Origin: Leucaena leucocephala
Lineage: Eukaryota > Streptophyta > Magnoliopsida > Fabales > Fabaceae
Length of the DNA: 64,000 nt
Assembly (NCBI GenBank): GCA_037074615.1
Contig: CM073519.1
Location: forward strand, 24,139,001-24,203,000
Direction of reading: 5' to 3'
Position numbers and translations under genes: made by a program. The notes under the pieces are model-generated. The model worked only from the letters and a program-made list of their open reading frames with translations. It had not been told where the DNA came from and made no database searches. The stretch's first letter is position 1, and each line of letters starts with the position of its first letter. This document shows positions 1 through 9,753 of this stretch, piece after piece.

Positions 1-1309
1 CATGTCATATGGTATGGGAGCAATAATTTTCTTTAAAACTTTCTCATCATATATACTCTACCCTGCATGTAATGCAAAAAGAGTGTTCATTCATAATAGC
101 ATACTCTAGCATACATAATATGTAAGGAGATGCAATCATTTAAGCATTCTCTAACATGCATGTCATCATATGACAACTGCAAGGAGATGCAACTCCTCAT
201 CATAACTTATGGCAATATAGGCCATATCACATAATTTGCTCAACTATCCCTCACCTTGCAATTAAACAATTAACTAGGTAAATTTTAAAGCATTATTTCC
301 TCTGTCAGATTATCTATCACATTATCTGGTCAGATCATTATCATATCCTGAAGTAACTATTCATCTAACTTAGGCTACCACACTACCCTTTTATTAGGGT
401 ATAGACTCAGCCCTTCATTACTTTTTCTTATATAGGAAATAGGGGAGTCACTTTATCTTTTCAACTGTGACTACCTTTCTCATTCTAAACATCATTTTTT
501 TTCTTATCTTGCATCTACTGCTTATGGAACTTCTACAACTACCTGAGAAAACCTTTTTCTTTGTAACACAGAATTCAATCCGTGAACTAACTTCTTAGTC
601 ATTCAACTCTCAATGTCATGTGGATAAACTCGGCTAAGTTTTCATCAAAGGGTTTCTCTTTCCTTACTTTAACCCTTAGCCTCATGCTCACCACTATCTA
701 ATTGAGAGGAATGCTTCTGGCAAACTATTCGATAAAAACTTCACAGGTGAGCAGATCAATCTCCATCTCGTATAGAGTAACTTCTGTATTTCTCTACTAT
801 CTCTTAACTCTTTTTGTATATATATCAGTCTTAGTCTGCTCTGGGCCAGACTGTGGTTCCTTTCTGGTCTATCTCTAGATCCTGACTAACTTAAGTCACA
901 CAGATATCATTCATCACCTAGCACTATTACTTCTGTTCTCTAGGGTACTCTACCCTAGGTCTGCTAGGTTCCTATCTCTTCATGATGGAATCCCTCTATT
1001 TTGGGAACTATAACTTTTTATTTATTAACCATCACATCTTTAACCTTAAGCCATGTATTAGGTAATTCTTAGGCAAGTCTCATTCTAACTTCTTATTATT
1101 CGATTTAGTAAAGACTAGCTGAATGAATCTGTAACATAGATCAACTCCTATAATCATACAGAGGATCTACTTTTGAACATTTTCTTCAACTGATCTTTTA
1201 TATCTCAGTGCATCGTATTGCTTAGCTTGCTTGTACTATGTGTTAAACCTCTAACTGATAAACTTTAGTGAGGTCAGCATCTTTATTCTTGTCATATGAT
1301 CTCTGTGAA

Positions 1310-1655
1310 ATCTAGTCATGACCTGAGTACTAGCTAGTCGCAACTCATATTCTCTATGAACTTTAGTCACGACCACTACACTTTCTCGTCACTACTTGAT
1401 AGATATGTGTTCTTTAGTCGTGACCACAGGTCATCTTCTATCGTGACCTAATTTGCTTATACATTAGTCGCATCCTATGGCTTGGATTTATTGCGACATG
1501 ATAGTTCTAGAGCTTCCTGTCGTGACCAATAGTCTTTACTCATCACAACTAAAAGCTTCTGTAAATATTTGTTGTGACCTGTAGCTTAACTCACCGCGAA
1601 TTAAGTTCTCTGAAACTTCTAGTCACGACCTAAACTACTTCAGATCGTGACCTGG
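1310..1655. repeat. 51-bp tandem array of GTCGCGAC-like palindromes, 7 units
   Basis: Fourteen degenerate copies of a nine-base site (GTCGCGACC and variants such as GTCGTGACC, GTCACGACC, GTCATGACC) start at 1315, 1337, 1366, 1388, 1417, 1440, 1467, 1491, 1519, 1542, 1571, 1593, 1622 and 1644. Spacing alternates 22-24 and 26-29 bases, giving a unit of 51-52 bp with two sites. Most variants fit CpG decay (CG to TG or CA) of the perfect palindrome. The function is unknown. The unit is 17 codons long, but no continuous frame was found. Confidence 0.8.
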
Positions 1656-2189
1656 CATAGTTTTTTTTTCTAAATATTCACTTTTAATATTATTGACTTT
1701 GATGAATTTGAGTCAATTGAAACTTATTCATGTCTATATATCATAATCACATTAAATTGGGAACATATTCACATAGATGTTCAACCAACTATCATTTCAT
1801 TATATCACATCAAAACTTCATATTTCATATCACCATAACATTTGTACATACATTACATATATGTCAATTACATATTCGGGGTACATCATAACTATCATAC
1901 ATCTATGTATTTACTTTACACTATTTACAAATTTATATTACCCCTCATCTCTTTTTACATTCTTTTCTAGGGAATAGTGAACTATAAATAATTCTACATA
2001 TAGAAATGCCACCCCTGTATATTAGTTAACGAATCATTTGCCAAAAACTCACTTAACACTACATGCTATGTAGGGGTATCTGATTTACTACCATCCCATG
2101 CCAGTCTGCTAGAGTGTAAACTTGATTCGAGTCAATGCCTTCTATTGTATATCTATTTATTATTCTTACTACAGCATTGAGGAACTGTT

Positions 2190-2350
2190 ATAGTTACCCA
2201 TATCAAATCTATCATCAAACTCTGATAAGGGAGGACTAATATATAGTCTACTTGTAATCCAGTACTAGTACTTAGCTTCCTCAGCCGTAAGTTATCCTCT
2301 TATAGGAGGAATATGACTTACATTAGGTTTAGAAGGCATTACCAAAAACT
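2190..2350 (-). pseudogene. Fragment of decayed element reading frame
   Basis: The reverse strand matches part of the frame relic at 32384-33109, including the residues around TAC-TAG-TAC-TGG. The in-frame TAG is at the same place as in that copy. It is flanked by rearranged sequence. The protein family is not recognised. Confidence 0.45.
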
Positions 2351-2938
2351 CATATTATATCTCTTATCATCTCTTTCTACTAATCCTCAAGAAATTTCTG
2401 AGGCTATTTGTCTTTAGCTTACATCTCTAATATTCTATTTATTCATTTAGGAATCTGAGATAGCTTATCATATCAGGCCATTTTACCTTAACTAGGCTAT
2501 ATTCAATCTATCATAACATCTCTCATCTCTTGTAAGACTTCTATGTCCCTAGCCTAAAGGACTTATGTGTCCTTAGCCTTACTGTAATCTAACTATAATC
2601 CATAACTAAGTCAGCTATTTTCTTTCAGCTAACTGAGGAAGGGTCTGACTCACATCTCTATGCCATTCATACTTTTAAGTTTTCCCTTATCCTCCTAGAT
2701 CACTAACAGGCGAGAAGGTATCTCTTATTAACCCTTAATATTCTATTTACCTAGAGCATTCATCACCAATCCATAATCTTAGTTGGTCTGTGAACAAGTA
2801 ATCCATTACTAACCTTAACCTCAATTGGGCCTTAGGTAACCGCTACATACTCTGTTTCCTAATTAGAGCAAGTTTATCTTGCACTAGAACCTCTGTTCTG
2901 TGCTAAAACTTGATTATGTACCAATGCCAGAAACTTTT

Positions 2939-2950
2939 TCTCGAATACCA
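2939..2950 (-). other. Degenerate primer binding site (initiator Met tRNA type)
   Basis: The minus strand reads TGGTATTCGAGA, matching 9 of 12 bases of the plant Met-tRNA site TGGTATCAGAGC. It sits three bases from the end of the LTR at 2954, which is where a primer site belongs. It is weaker than the sites at 33237 and 54959. Confidence 0.6.
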
Positions 2951-2953
2951 AAA

Positions 2954-4167
2954 TGAAACATCCTACTTTTACCAGTACGTATTCAGAAGCGTATTTGATT
3001 AGTGGAAGCAATACATTAGCCGACAAATAAAAATTTTAAAACTTACTTCTTTGGTAATGTTCATTTGGTGATTTCCAGATTTATAGTCCAAATTTAAAAA
3101 TTCATAACTATTGTAGAAAAATCGTATGGAGGTGATCCAAATTTCTTATTGAATCTCTTTCATAGCTCTTTAAGGAAAAAAATATAAATCTGGACATTTA
3201 CTTTGTCAATTGATACAGTTAAATCGTTAATGATACTGTTCATATAGCAAATTCTAGAAATTCCAGATTCTATCTCTTAACTTTGGAATTTCATTTCTCT
3301 TGATATACATATCCAAATGAGGTGTGTTACCTATGGATTTAAAGCTATGGATGTTTACTACATGTTTATAAAATTTTGTGAAATAATTCTTTCATTTGAT
3401 AGGTTAAACTGAAGTCCCAACAAAACTTCTTAATGACTTACGTTTTTACCATTTCATCTTGTTGCTTAAATGTTCATAAACTAATCTAGTCTTTCTAAAC
3501 CATTAAATAAGCTTCTCATATATTCATATACATCTTGTACATTTGCCATAATTATTTCATGCAGTTTCATCACATAATTATACACCTTACATGGCATTTA
3601 CATGCATGGATAATTCATAGCATATGCTAGGATCTCAATTACTTCACTTCCTTTCTTCCATTCTTTAGCTCTTCTCCATGCATACATTTTCCTTCATGCT
3701 TGACCTAAATGGGTTGGTTAAGGGAGGGTGAGATTCTAAGGAATCTCAGTAGCAAACATTATCACTTAAATATACAAGATGGATGCTAATGTATGATATG
3801 TAATTTCATTAAACTTTCTTTGATTAGTGACATGCCATCATGCTAAATACTTTTGCTTAAAAGTGCATGGCCATGGAAAACATGTTATTCACAATAAATT
3901 CAACATTATTTATCATGTCACAATATCATATACATGTCAACACATAAGCATACCGCATCAAGCACATAAAGAGGTCAGTCCACTACCTTGCACTTAAGCT
4001 TTTCTCTTCTTCTTTTGCACTATAAAACTTTAAACATTTCATTTTAGTCCCTCATCTTTATACCTTTGTCTAATCATTATTTTTCCTTTCTATTTATCAT
4101 CACAATACTTTCCAAACTTCTTTCCACTATCAGTATTATACAGATAGAAAACAAGTAGGATGTGACA
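2954..4167 (-). mobile_element. LTR with its promoter-bearing middle deleted
   Basis: The left end TGAAACATCC and right end GGATGTGACA are the family's termini in reverse orientation. The left 1.06 kb follows the usual LTR order (the block with GCATGGCCATGG, then CTTGCACTTAAGC). At about 4019 it jumps to the terminal CACTATCAGTATTATACAGATAG block. About 2 kb is missing, including the TATA box and leader. A primer site lies on its left and element-like internal sequence on its right, so it is shared by two consecutive units. Confidence 0.75.
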
Positions 4168-5423
4168 TAATTTTATTAGTATCGATAGAGATTTACATCC
4201 TTCTCGTGTTATTATATTCCTTTTTTGGTCCAACTCAATTAGAGTTGAAATTTGCTTGTTTCTATCTTTTTCTCAATTGTCATTCATTTGTCTATATATG
4301 AACAACTCACCATACTGGTCTTGTGAGTAGTGCCCATTTCTTTCATACATAACCGTTTAGAAATTTGATGAAATTTCAGGGTTTCTATTTTTCATCATAC
4401 TTATTATCTCATTACATGTCTCATTACAGGTTTCTCTTTACATATCTTGAGATATCGTAAGTCTAATATTCTCTTTGACTTACAACTTTGTCAGCCTCTC
4501 AGGAGAATATTGCTATGTTCCTTTCTTTCTCCTGAAACAAAGTTGTAATATGAATCTTTCCTTTTGGATTATCTCTTTGGATCTAACATAAGGGGTTATA
4601 CTCTCTTACTTTGCATAACTTTTTATAATTTTATTAGCTTTTATCACCACCTTACATACTTTGTGAATCTATGCCAAACATGTGTAGCATTTGCACCATT
4701 TTTCAATACTTCATAGGGGTCACCCATCATTAGGCTACTATGGCCTGAGCACATTTAACTAGAATGTGTTAATGAAAATATGAAGCATTGGTGCTAATAG
4801 GCTTATACCCTGGTACTTCACTATCTTAGATCCTTCTCATCATGTCTTTCTATCTAGTTCTTATTATCTTTAATTTCATCTTAGAAGCTTATCTACTTAG
4901 ACTTGATCTCTTCTTGTTTCATGTAGGGTCCTCTTATGCTCTTTCTTAAGTATTCTCCCTACAAACTTATGAATACCTTGAACTTAAAACTATAAACCTT
5001 TAGTCTTTTGACTTTAATTCATTCTTTGTGTAAGAGGATTTTGAGTTTAGTCCATATAAGAAAATCATCTAAAAATGTTATGGATAATCTCTCTGTGTGA
5101 GGTAACCAATTTGTGAGGCTTTCCTTCTTTAACCCTGTCCTTAGTAATTGTCTTTCCAAAAAAAAAATACTACATTGTACTTATAACTTTATGTCTCATT
5201 TGTTTCCTGAGGCTAGGTCTACTGCAACCATTGGGATCTACTATAATCTATCGTAAGCCTTTTAAGGATCTATGACCCTATAACTCTGTATAAGCCATTC
5301 TAGGATTTAACTGTGATTCTTCATAATCTACTGTAATTCCATTGTAATGTGTCAAAATTCTCTAGAAGACTTAAAACCAATGGATTAAGTTACAAGGTTA
5401 GCCACTTCCACTTAGTTCGTAAC
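4168..5423 (-). mobile_element. Internal region, 3' side, of an LTR retroelement
   Basis: The sequence is collinear with 36369-38150 and 50304-51360, for example the AACTCAATTAGAGTTGAA stretch and the run of GGATCTACT phrases near 5220-5340. The first 60 bases are diverged and the polypurine tract expected next to the LTR is not recognisable. It contains a 5S rRNA-like block at 4708-4799. It is interrupted at 5423 by another element and resumes at 8995. Confidence 0.65.
4708..4799 (-). pseudogene. 5S rRNA-like sequence inside the retroelement
   Basis: On the minus strand the order and spacing follow plant 5S rRNA from about base 13 to 103. It has a GCACCAATGC-like start, the box A-like stretch around TTAAATGTGCTCAGGCC, then GATGGGTGACCCC and GAAGT. 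The match is weaker than in the copies at 37440 and 50615. No Pol III terminator (T run) follows on the minus strand. Confidence 0.6.
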
Positions 5424-6909
5424 TAATTTGGAGCACGGATTATCATTGTCCGACTCATCAAAATAAAAGTAATTGCATCCTATTAATGCAGTATAAGGCA
5501 CAACCCTATCGTTCTTCTTAAGGAGCCCTTTTTATTGGAACCCTAGCAGATTGGTGACAAAATCATTAAAAACTTGAGTCAAAGTAAAAATGGGATTTGG
5601 TTTTAGTTTTGGTTTGGTTGATTTTTTATGTAATAAAATAAGGGCGCAGTAAAGTATATGTTTTTATATTTTTTATTAATATGGAAAATGGGTGGATTGT
5701 TAAAGAAACTCTTGATGATGGAAACCTATCTATCCTTGCTCTTAATATGATATGCGGATTTTAAAATCACTAAGTCTTAAATGAAACTTCAATCGATCAA
5801 TTGAGTCTAGAACATTAACATTCCTTCAACTCCTTTGATCAAAGCTAGTTTAAAAACCATTATTGCGCTGTTAAAAACCACTTATCATGTAATTAAATTA
5901 GATTATGAAGATGCCCTTGAACGATCATCAATCGATGACCATAGATTTCAAGCAATCGAATCAGTTAGCAATGATCATTGATAAAAGCCTAATTATCCAA
6001 AAATCAAAACTAACATTTTCATATTAAAACCAACAACCAAATCATTAAAATTCGATTACAAAACCTGATCTCAAAATAATCGATCGATATTCAATCCTTA
6101 CTCATAAAATCAAAACCCTAGACCTAGGAATTCAAAAAATATAAGAAAGATTAGATTAAAACATCAAACTCCCTAGTGCAATGCAATCTATAAGCTCATA
6201 ATATGAGATCAATCAACAAGAGACTAAATATTTAGCCTCTCATGACTCCTGGTATGCTGCAACCGCTGCTCAAATGTGATACCATGAAGAAAGCTAAAGA
6301 ATGGTGATGGAAAGGATGAATGATGGAAGATATGAGGGTATGTTGTGGAAAGAGTGTTGAGAGAAGGTTGGAGTACTGCTTCTTAGCCGTATCAAGTAAA
6401 AAACTAACCTCCCTGACTCTGACTGCTTCCTTCTCCTTTTAAAGCCATGAAAACCTAATAAAAAATGTGTAGCTTCACTGATTCTCTTCTTTGGTCTCGG
6501 CCAGATCCTATTTTTGGTTGTGACCTATGAATGCAAGAAAACTTCCTAGAAGAAGTGAGGTCGTGACCTATGGACGCTTTGGTCGTGACTAAAGTGCACA
6601 CAGGCTACCATCCTTGATTTGGTTCTCTTTGTCTTGTGATTTCTTTTCTGCTCACGTTAATCCTTGGTTTTCCTCCAAAATACATGTAATTCAACATCAA
6701 AGCTTACTATAAAAGTCCAACCAATTACTAAAGAACAACATAGATGTAGTTTGAAGGAGTTAATTTACCAATTTACTCTTAAATCAGCATATTGCCAAGC
6801 ACAATAATGTATTACCACAAAAGCACAATTGTAGGCATAAAATGAATGGTGAAGTTATCACAAAACTCTCAAAATGTTACAAAAACCATACACAATTTGT
6901 GTCCTATCA
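5424..6909 (-). repeat. 3' LTR of the Asp-primed element
   Basis: It is collinear with 7720-8994, roughly nine bases in ten identical by eye, plus about 210 extra bases near its outer edge (about 5440-5650). A TTTAAAAG-type TATA candidate lies on the minus strand at 6436-6444. Four GTCGCGAC-like sites at 6494, 6517, 6560 and 6582 lie upstream of it in the sense direction. The outer terminus is TA instead of TG. Confidence 0.8.
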
Positions 6910-6920
6910 ATTCCCTCACA
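6910..6920 (-). other. Polypurine tract of the Asp-primed element
   Basis: The minus strand reads TGTGAGGGAAT directly before the 3' LTR start TGATAGGACAC. This is the expected place for the plus-strand primer. Confidence 0.65.
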
Positions 6921-7700
6921 TTTGAACCTTTGTACTCCTAGACAAAGACATGAAGTACACCTAAGCCCAAGCTATTAAATCTGTGGTGATAACATAATCC
7001 ATAGTGAAAACTTAAGACAATTAATGCACCATCTTTTAGGAATATAAAAGTGATAATATGAGCAATGCCAAGTAATCAACTACATACTAAATGAGATCAA
7101 CCTCAACTATATGAGTGGAATAGATACTCTCTAAGGATGTAAGTGTTTAGCTCTCTATATCCTCTCATTGTTAGGGTTCTTTCACTCATATTCAAATTGG
7201 AAAACATCCTACCATATGCTTATAATGGCTCTAAATCGCATCAAGTATACAACACTTATGCAAAGAATCAAGAGGTCTTTGAGGGGTGTAATGATGGAGA
7301 TAGGCCATATGGAATATGATATGAAGGATAGAAAGTTCCATATGCATGTGATATTAAATATATAGTGTGAATTCATGTCTTTCGAGATGTAGAGGTGGTG
7401 ATTATGCTAATAGGAGTTGATAATAGTGCCTCATTCAATGCTTGTTTTATTTCTTTGATTTTTCTTGCACTATTCCCCCTATTTTTTATTTATGCAACAT
7501 GCTTTTTCTCTCCTTTATTTGGCACCTTGTATATAAAAGATGTAGAACAATTTCACAATCATAAAGATTTTTTGACATGAATAAGAAGTTTATTTCAAAG
7601 AGATACTCATGCATCTATGACTTTCTATGATGGAAAAAAAGAAAAAATGATAGGCCCAAAAGGGATGACTATGGATATAATATATGTGGACTTTTGTGAG
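6921..7700 (-). mobile_element. Non-coding core of the Asp-primed element
   Basis: About 780 bases between the purine tract and the primer site. Short open frames occur (7168-7365 and 7395-7580 on the plus strand), but they are antisense to the element and show no recognisable domain. No gag or pol motif was seen. Confidence 0.6.
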
Positions 7701-7718
7701 TTCCCGGTAACGGCGCCA
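7701..7718 (-). other. Primer binding site, Asp tRNA type
   Basis: The minus strand reads TGGCGCCGTTACCGGGAA, one or two bases from the plant Asp-tRNA site TGGCGCCGTTGCCGGGGA. It is one base from the end of the LTR at 7720. Confidence 0.85.
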
Positions 7719-7719
7719 T

Positions 7720-8994
7720 TGATTTGGAGTAAATATTTTTGTATTTTTCATTAAGATAGAAAATGAATAGATTGTTAAAGATATATGTTGAGAAAGACTA
7801 TTGATGATGGAAACCTATCTATCATTGCTCTTAATATGATATGGGGATTTTCAAATCACTAAGTCTTAAATGAAACCTCAATTGATCAATTGAGTCCAGA
7901 ACATTAATATTCCTTAAACTCCTTTGATCAAAGCTAGTTCAAACCATTGATGCGCTATTAAAAATCACTTAGCATGTAATTAAATTATATGATAAAGATG
8001 CCCTCGAATGATCATCGATCGATAACCATAGATTTTAAGCAATCGAATAAGTTAGCAATGATCGTTGATAAAAGCCTAATTATCCAGAAATCAAAATTGA
8101 AATATTCATATTAAAACAAGCATCCAAATCATCCAAATTCGATTACAAAACCTAATCTCAGAATAGTCGATCAATATACAATCCTTACTCATAAAATCAA
8201 AACCCTAGATCTAGAAATTCCAAAAAAGTAAGAAATATGAGATTAAAATAGAAAACAACCCAGTTAGTATAGTCCATGAGCTCAAGATATGCGATCCATC
8301 TCCAATAGGCTAAAGATTTAGCCTTTCATGATGCCTACTGTGATCCAGTCATCGCTCAAATGTGATGCCATGAAGAAAGCTAAAGAACGATGATAAAAAG
8401 GATAAATGATGGAAGAAATAAGGGTAGGTTGTGGAGAGAACGTTGAGAGAAGGTTGGAGTACTACTTCTTAGTCGTATCAGGTAAAAAAACTAGCTTCCC
8501 TGACTCATGCTGTTTCCCTCTTTTTTAAAGCCACAAAAACCTAATCCAAAACGTCCAGCTTGATTGATTCTCTTCTTTGGTCGTGATCAGATCCTATTTT
8601 GGTCGCGACCTGTTAACGCAGGAAAACTTCCCAGAATAAGTGAGGTCATGACCTGTGGACGCTTTGGTCGCGACTAAAGTGCACACAGGCTGCCATCCTT
8701 GATTTGGTACTCTTTGTCTTGTGATCTGTTTTTTGCTTATGTTAATCCTCAGTTCTCCTCCAAAATACCTGTAATTCAATATCAAAGCTCACTGTAAAAG
8801 TCCAAACAGTTATTAAAGCACAACATATATGCAGTTAGAAGGAGTTAATTTACCATTTTATGCTTAAATCAACATATTACCAAGCACAATCATGTATTAT
8901 CATAAAAGCACAATTGCAGGCATACAATTAATGGTAAAGTTATCACAAAATCCTCAAAATATTATAGAAATCATACATAATTTGTGTCCTATCA
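7720..8994 (-). repeat. 5' LTR of the Asp-primed element
   Basis: Bounded by TG at 7720 and CA at 8994. Paired palindromes start at 8580 and 8602, and at 8645 and 8667 (two perfect GTCGCGAC cores at 8602 and 8667). They lie upstream, in sense, of a TTTAAAA stretch at 8521-8530 that may be its TATA box. Confidence 0.8.
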
Positions 8995-9753
8995 TTAACT
9001 CAATTGATAATTTCCCCAAAATATTTTTTCTTTTAAACAATATTTTTCATTAATACTCTACTAATTTCCTCTTTCCCTCAAGAATTTCTCATATTATTCT
9101 CATCTTTCATTTCAAAACATGACTTTAATCTGTGTAGTATTACAGAGAGCTATACAAGCTCTACCATACACTTATTGTTATAAACTATACATATCATCTT
9201 TCTTATTATGGTTCTGTGCACAACTGCTAAAGATTTTCTCAGCTTATCTAGGGAACATGGCGTTCACATGAGCTACACTATCCATTTCCTTGAGCTGGCT
9301 CTATCTTAAGAGTAATATAGCTTTATTGGGAGAGCATTTACTTTTATTACATAGACACTACTCTACTGGAGATATATCATCATTTATATAACTATATCTC
9401 ATTTTGTTTAATGTCATCTATGTCATGTTCATAGCTCATCATTCATATATCTTATCATTATTAAATGACATATCCTGAGTACTATAATCATATGTCCATA
9501 GGTATGCCTATAACATTCATCTGTATAATCTTAATATTCATATTATATCAACTCCTTTGTTCTAACCAATTATCATTGTCTTACCTCAAGCCCGCATTCT
9601 AGTCTTGACTTTAATTGTTAAAATTACGTGGAGCTAAGTATCAGGTATAGGGTAGCTCAATAGTGCACATGCTAGCCATAACTGACTAAACATGCATAGG
9701 GTACTACCACCCTTAACCATTGGGAATAGGAACACATTTGTCATATGGCATAT
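8995..9753 (-). mobile_element. Internal region continued, after the Asp-primed insertion
   Basis: The host sequence resumes with TTAACTCAATTGATAA and is collinear with 26450-26980 and 38165-38740 for about 570 bases, then diverges. It ends at ATTTGTCATATGGCATAT against the LTR at 9754. There is no primer site, so the 5' half of this unit is absent. Confidence 0.6.

Larger units (their letters stand above)
1..2953 (-). mobile_element. Internal region of a minus-strand LTR retroelement, 5' (leader) side
   Basis: This is the non-LTR part of an element whose 5' LTR lies to its right. It matches the internal sequence at 51930-54973 and, in part, 61390-62112 by eye. It holds the palindrome array (1315-1652), a scrap of the decayed reading frame (about 2190-2350) and a degenerate primer site at its right end. 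Compared with 51930-54973 it is rearranged: the block matching 52380-52745 is missing from its expected place near 500 and is found at about 2370-2760, next to the primer site. No pol-like frame was seen. It is probably a non-autonomous derivative. The left end is cut by the window. Confidence 0.7.
5424..8994 (-). mobile_element. Small LTR retrotransposon with Asp-tRNA primer site, no coding region
   Basis: Two direct copies, 5424-6909 and 7720-8994, are LTRs flanking only about 810 bases. In sense (minus) the LTR starts TGATAGGACACAAAT and ends near CTCCAAATCA. The primer site at 7701-7718 and a purine tract at 6910-6920 are where they should be. The host sequence reads GTAAC before and TTAAC after the element, a 5-bp duplication with one change. 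The host match on both sides (internal sequence at 38150-38200) confirms the ends. The Asp-tRNA primer is typical of the Athila group of Ty3/gypsy, but with no protein left that assignment is only inference. The size suggests a non-autonomous derivative. Confidence 0.85.

Noticed and set aside
1310..1655. Regularly spaced repeats considered as a CRISPR-like array
   Set aside because: Sites are nine bases with alternating 22/29 spacing, and the sequence between sites is itself repeated, unlike spacers. The context is a plant retroelement.
4168..4230. Possible purine tract at the right of the LTR at 2954
   Set aside because: The sequence TAATTTTATTAGTATCG has no purine run on the minus strand. 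If a tract existed it has decayed.
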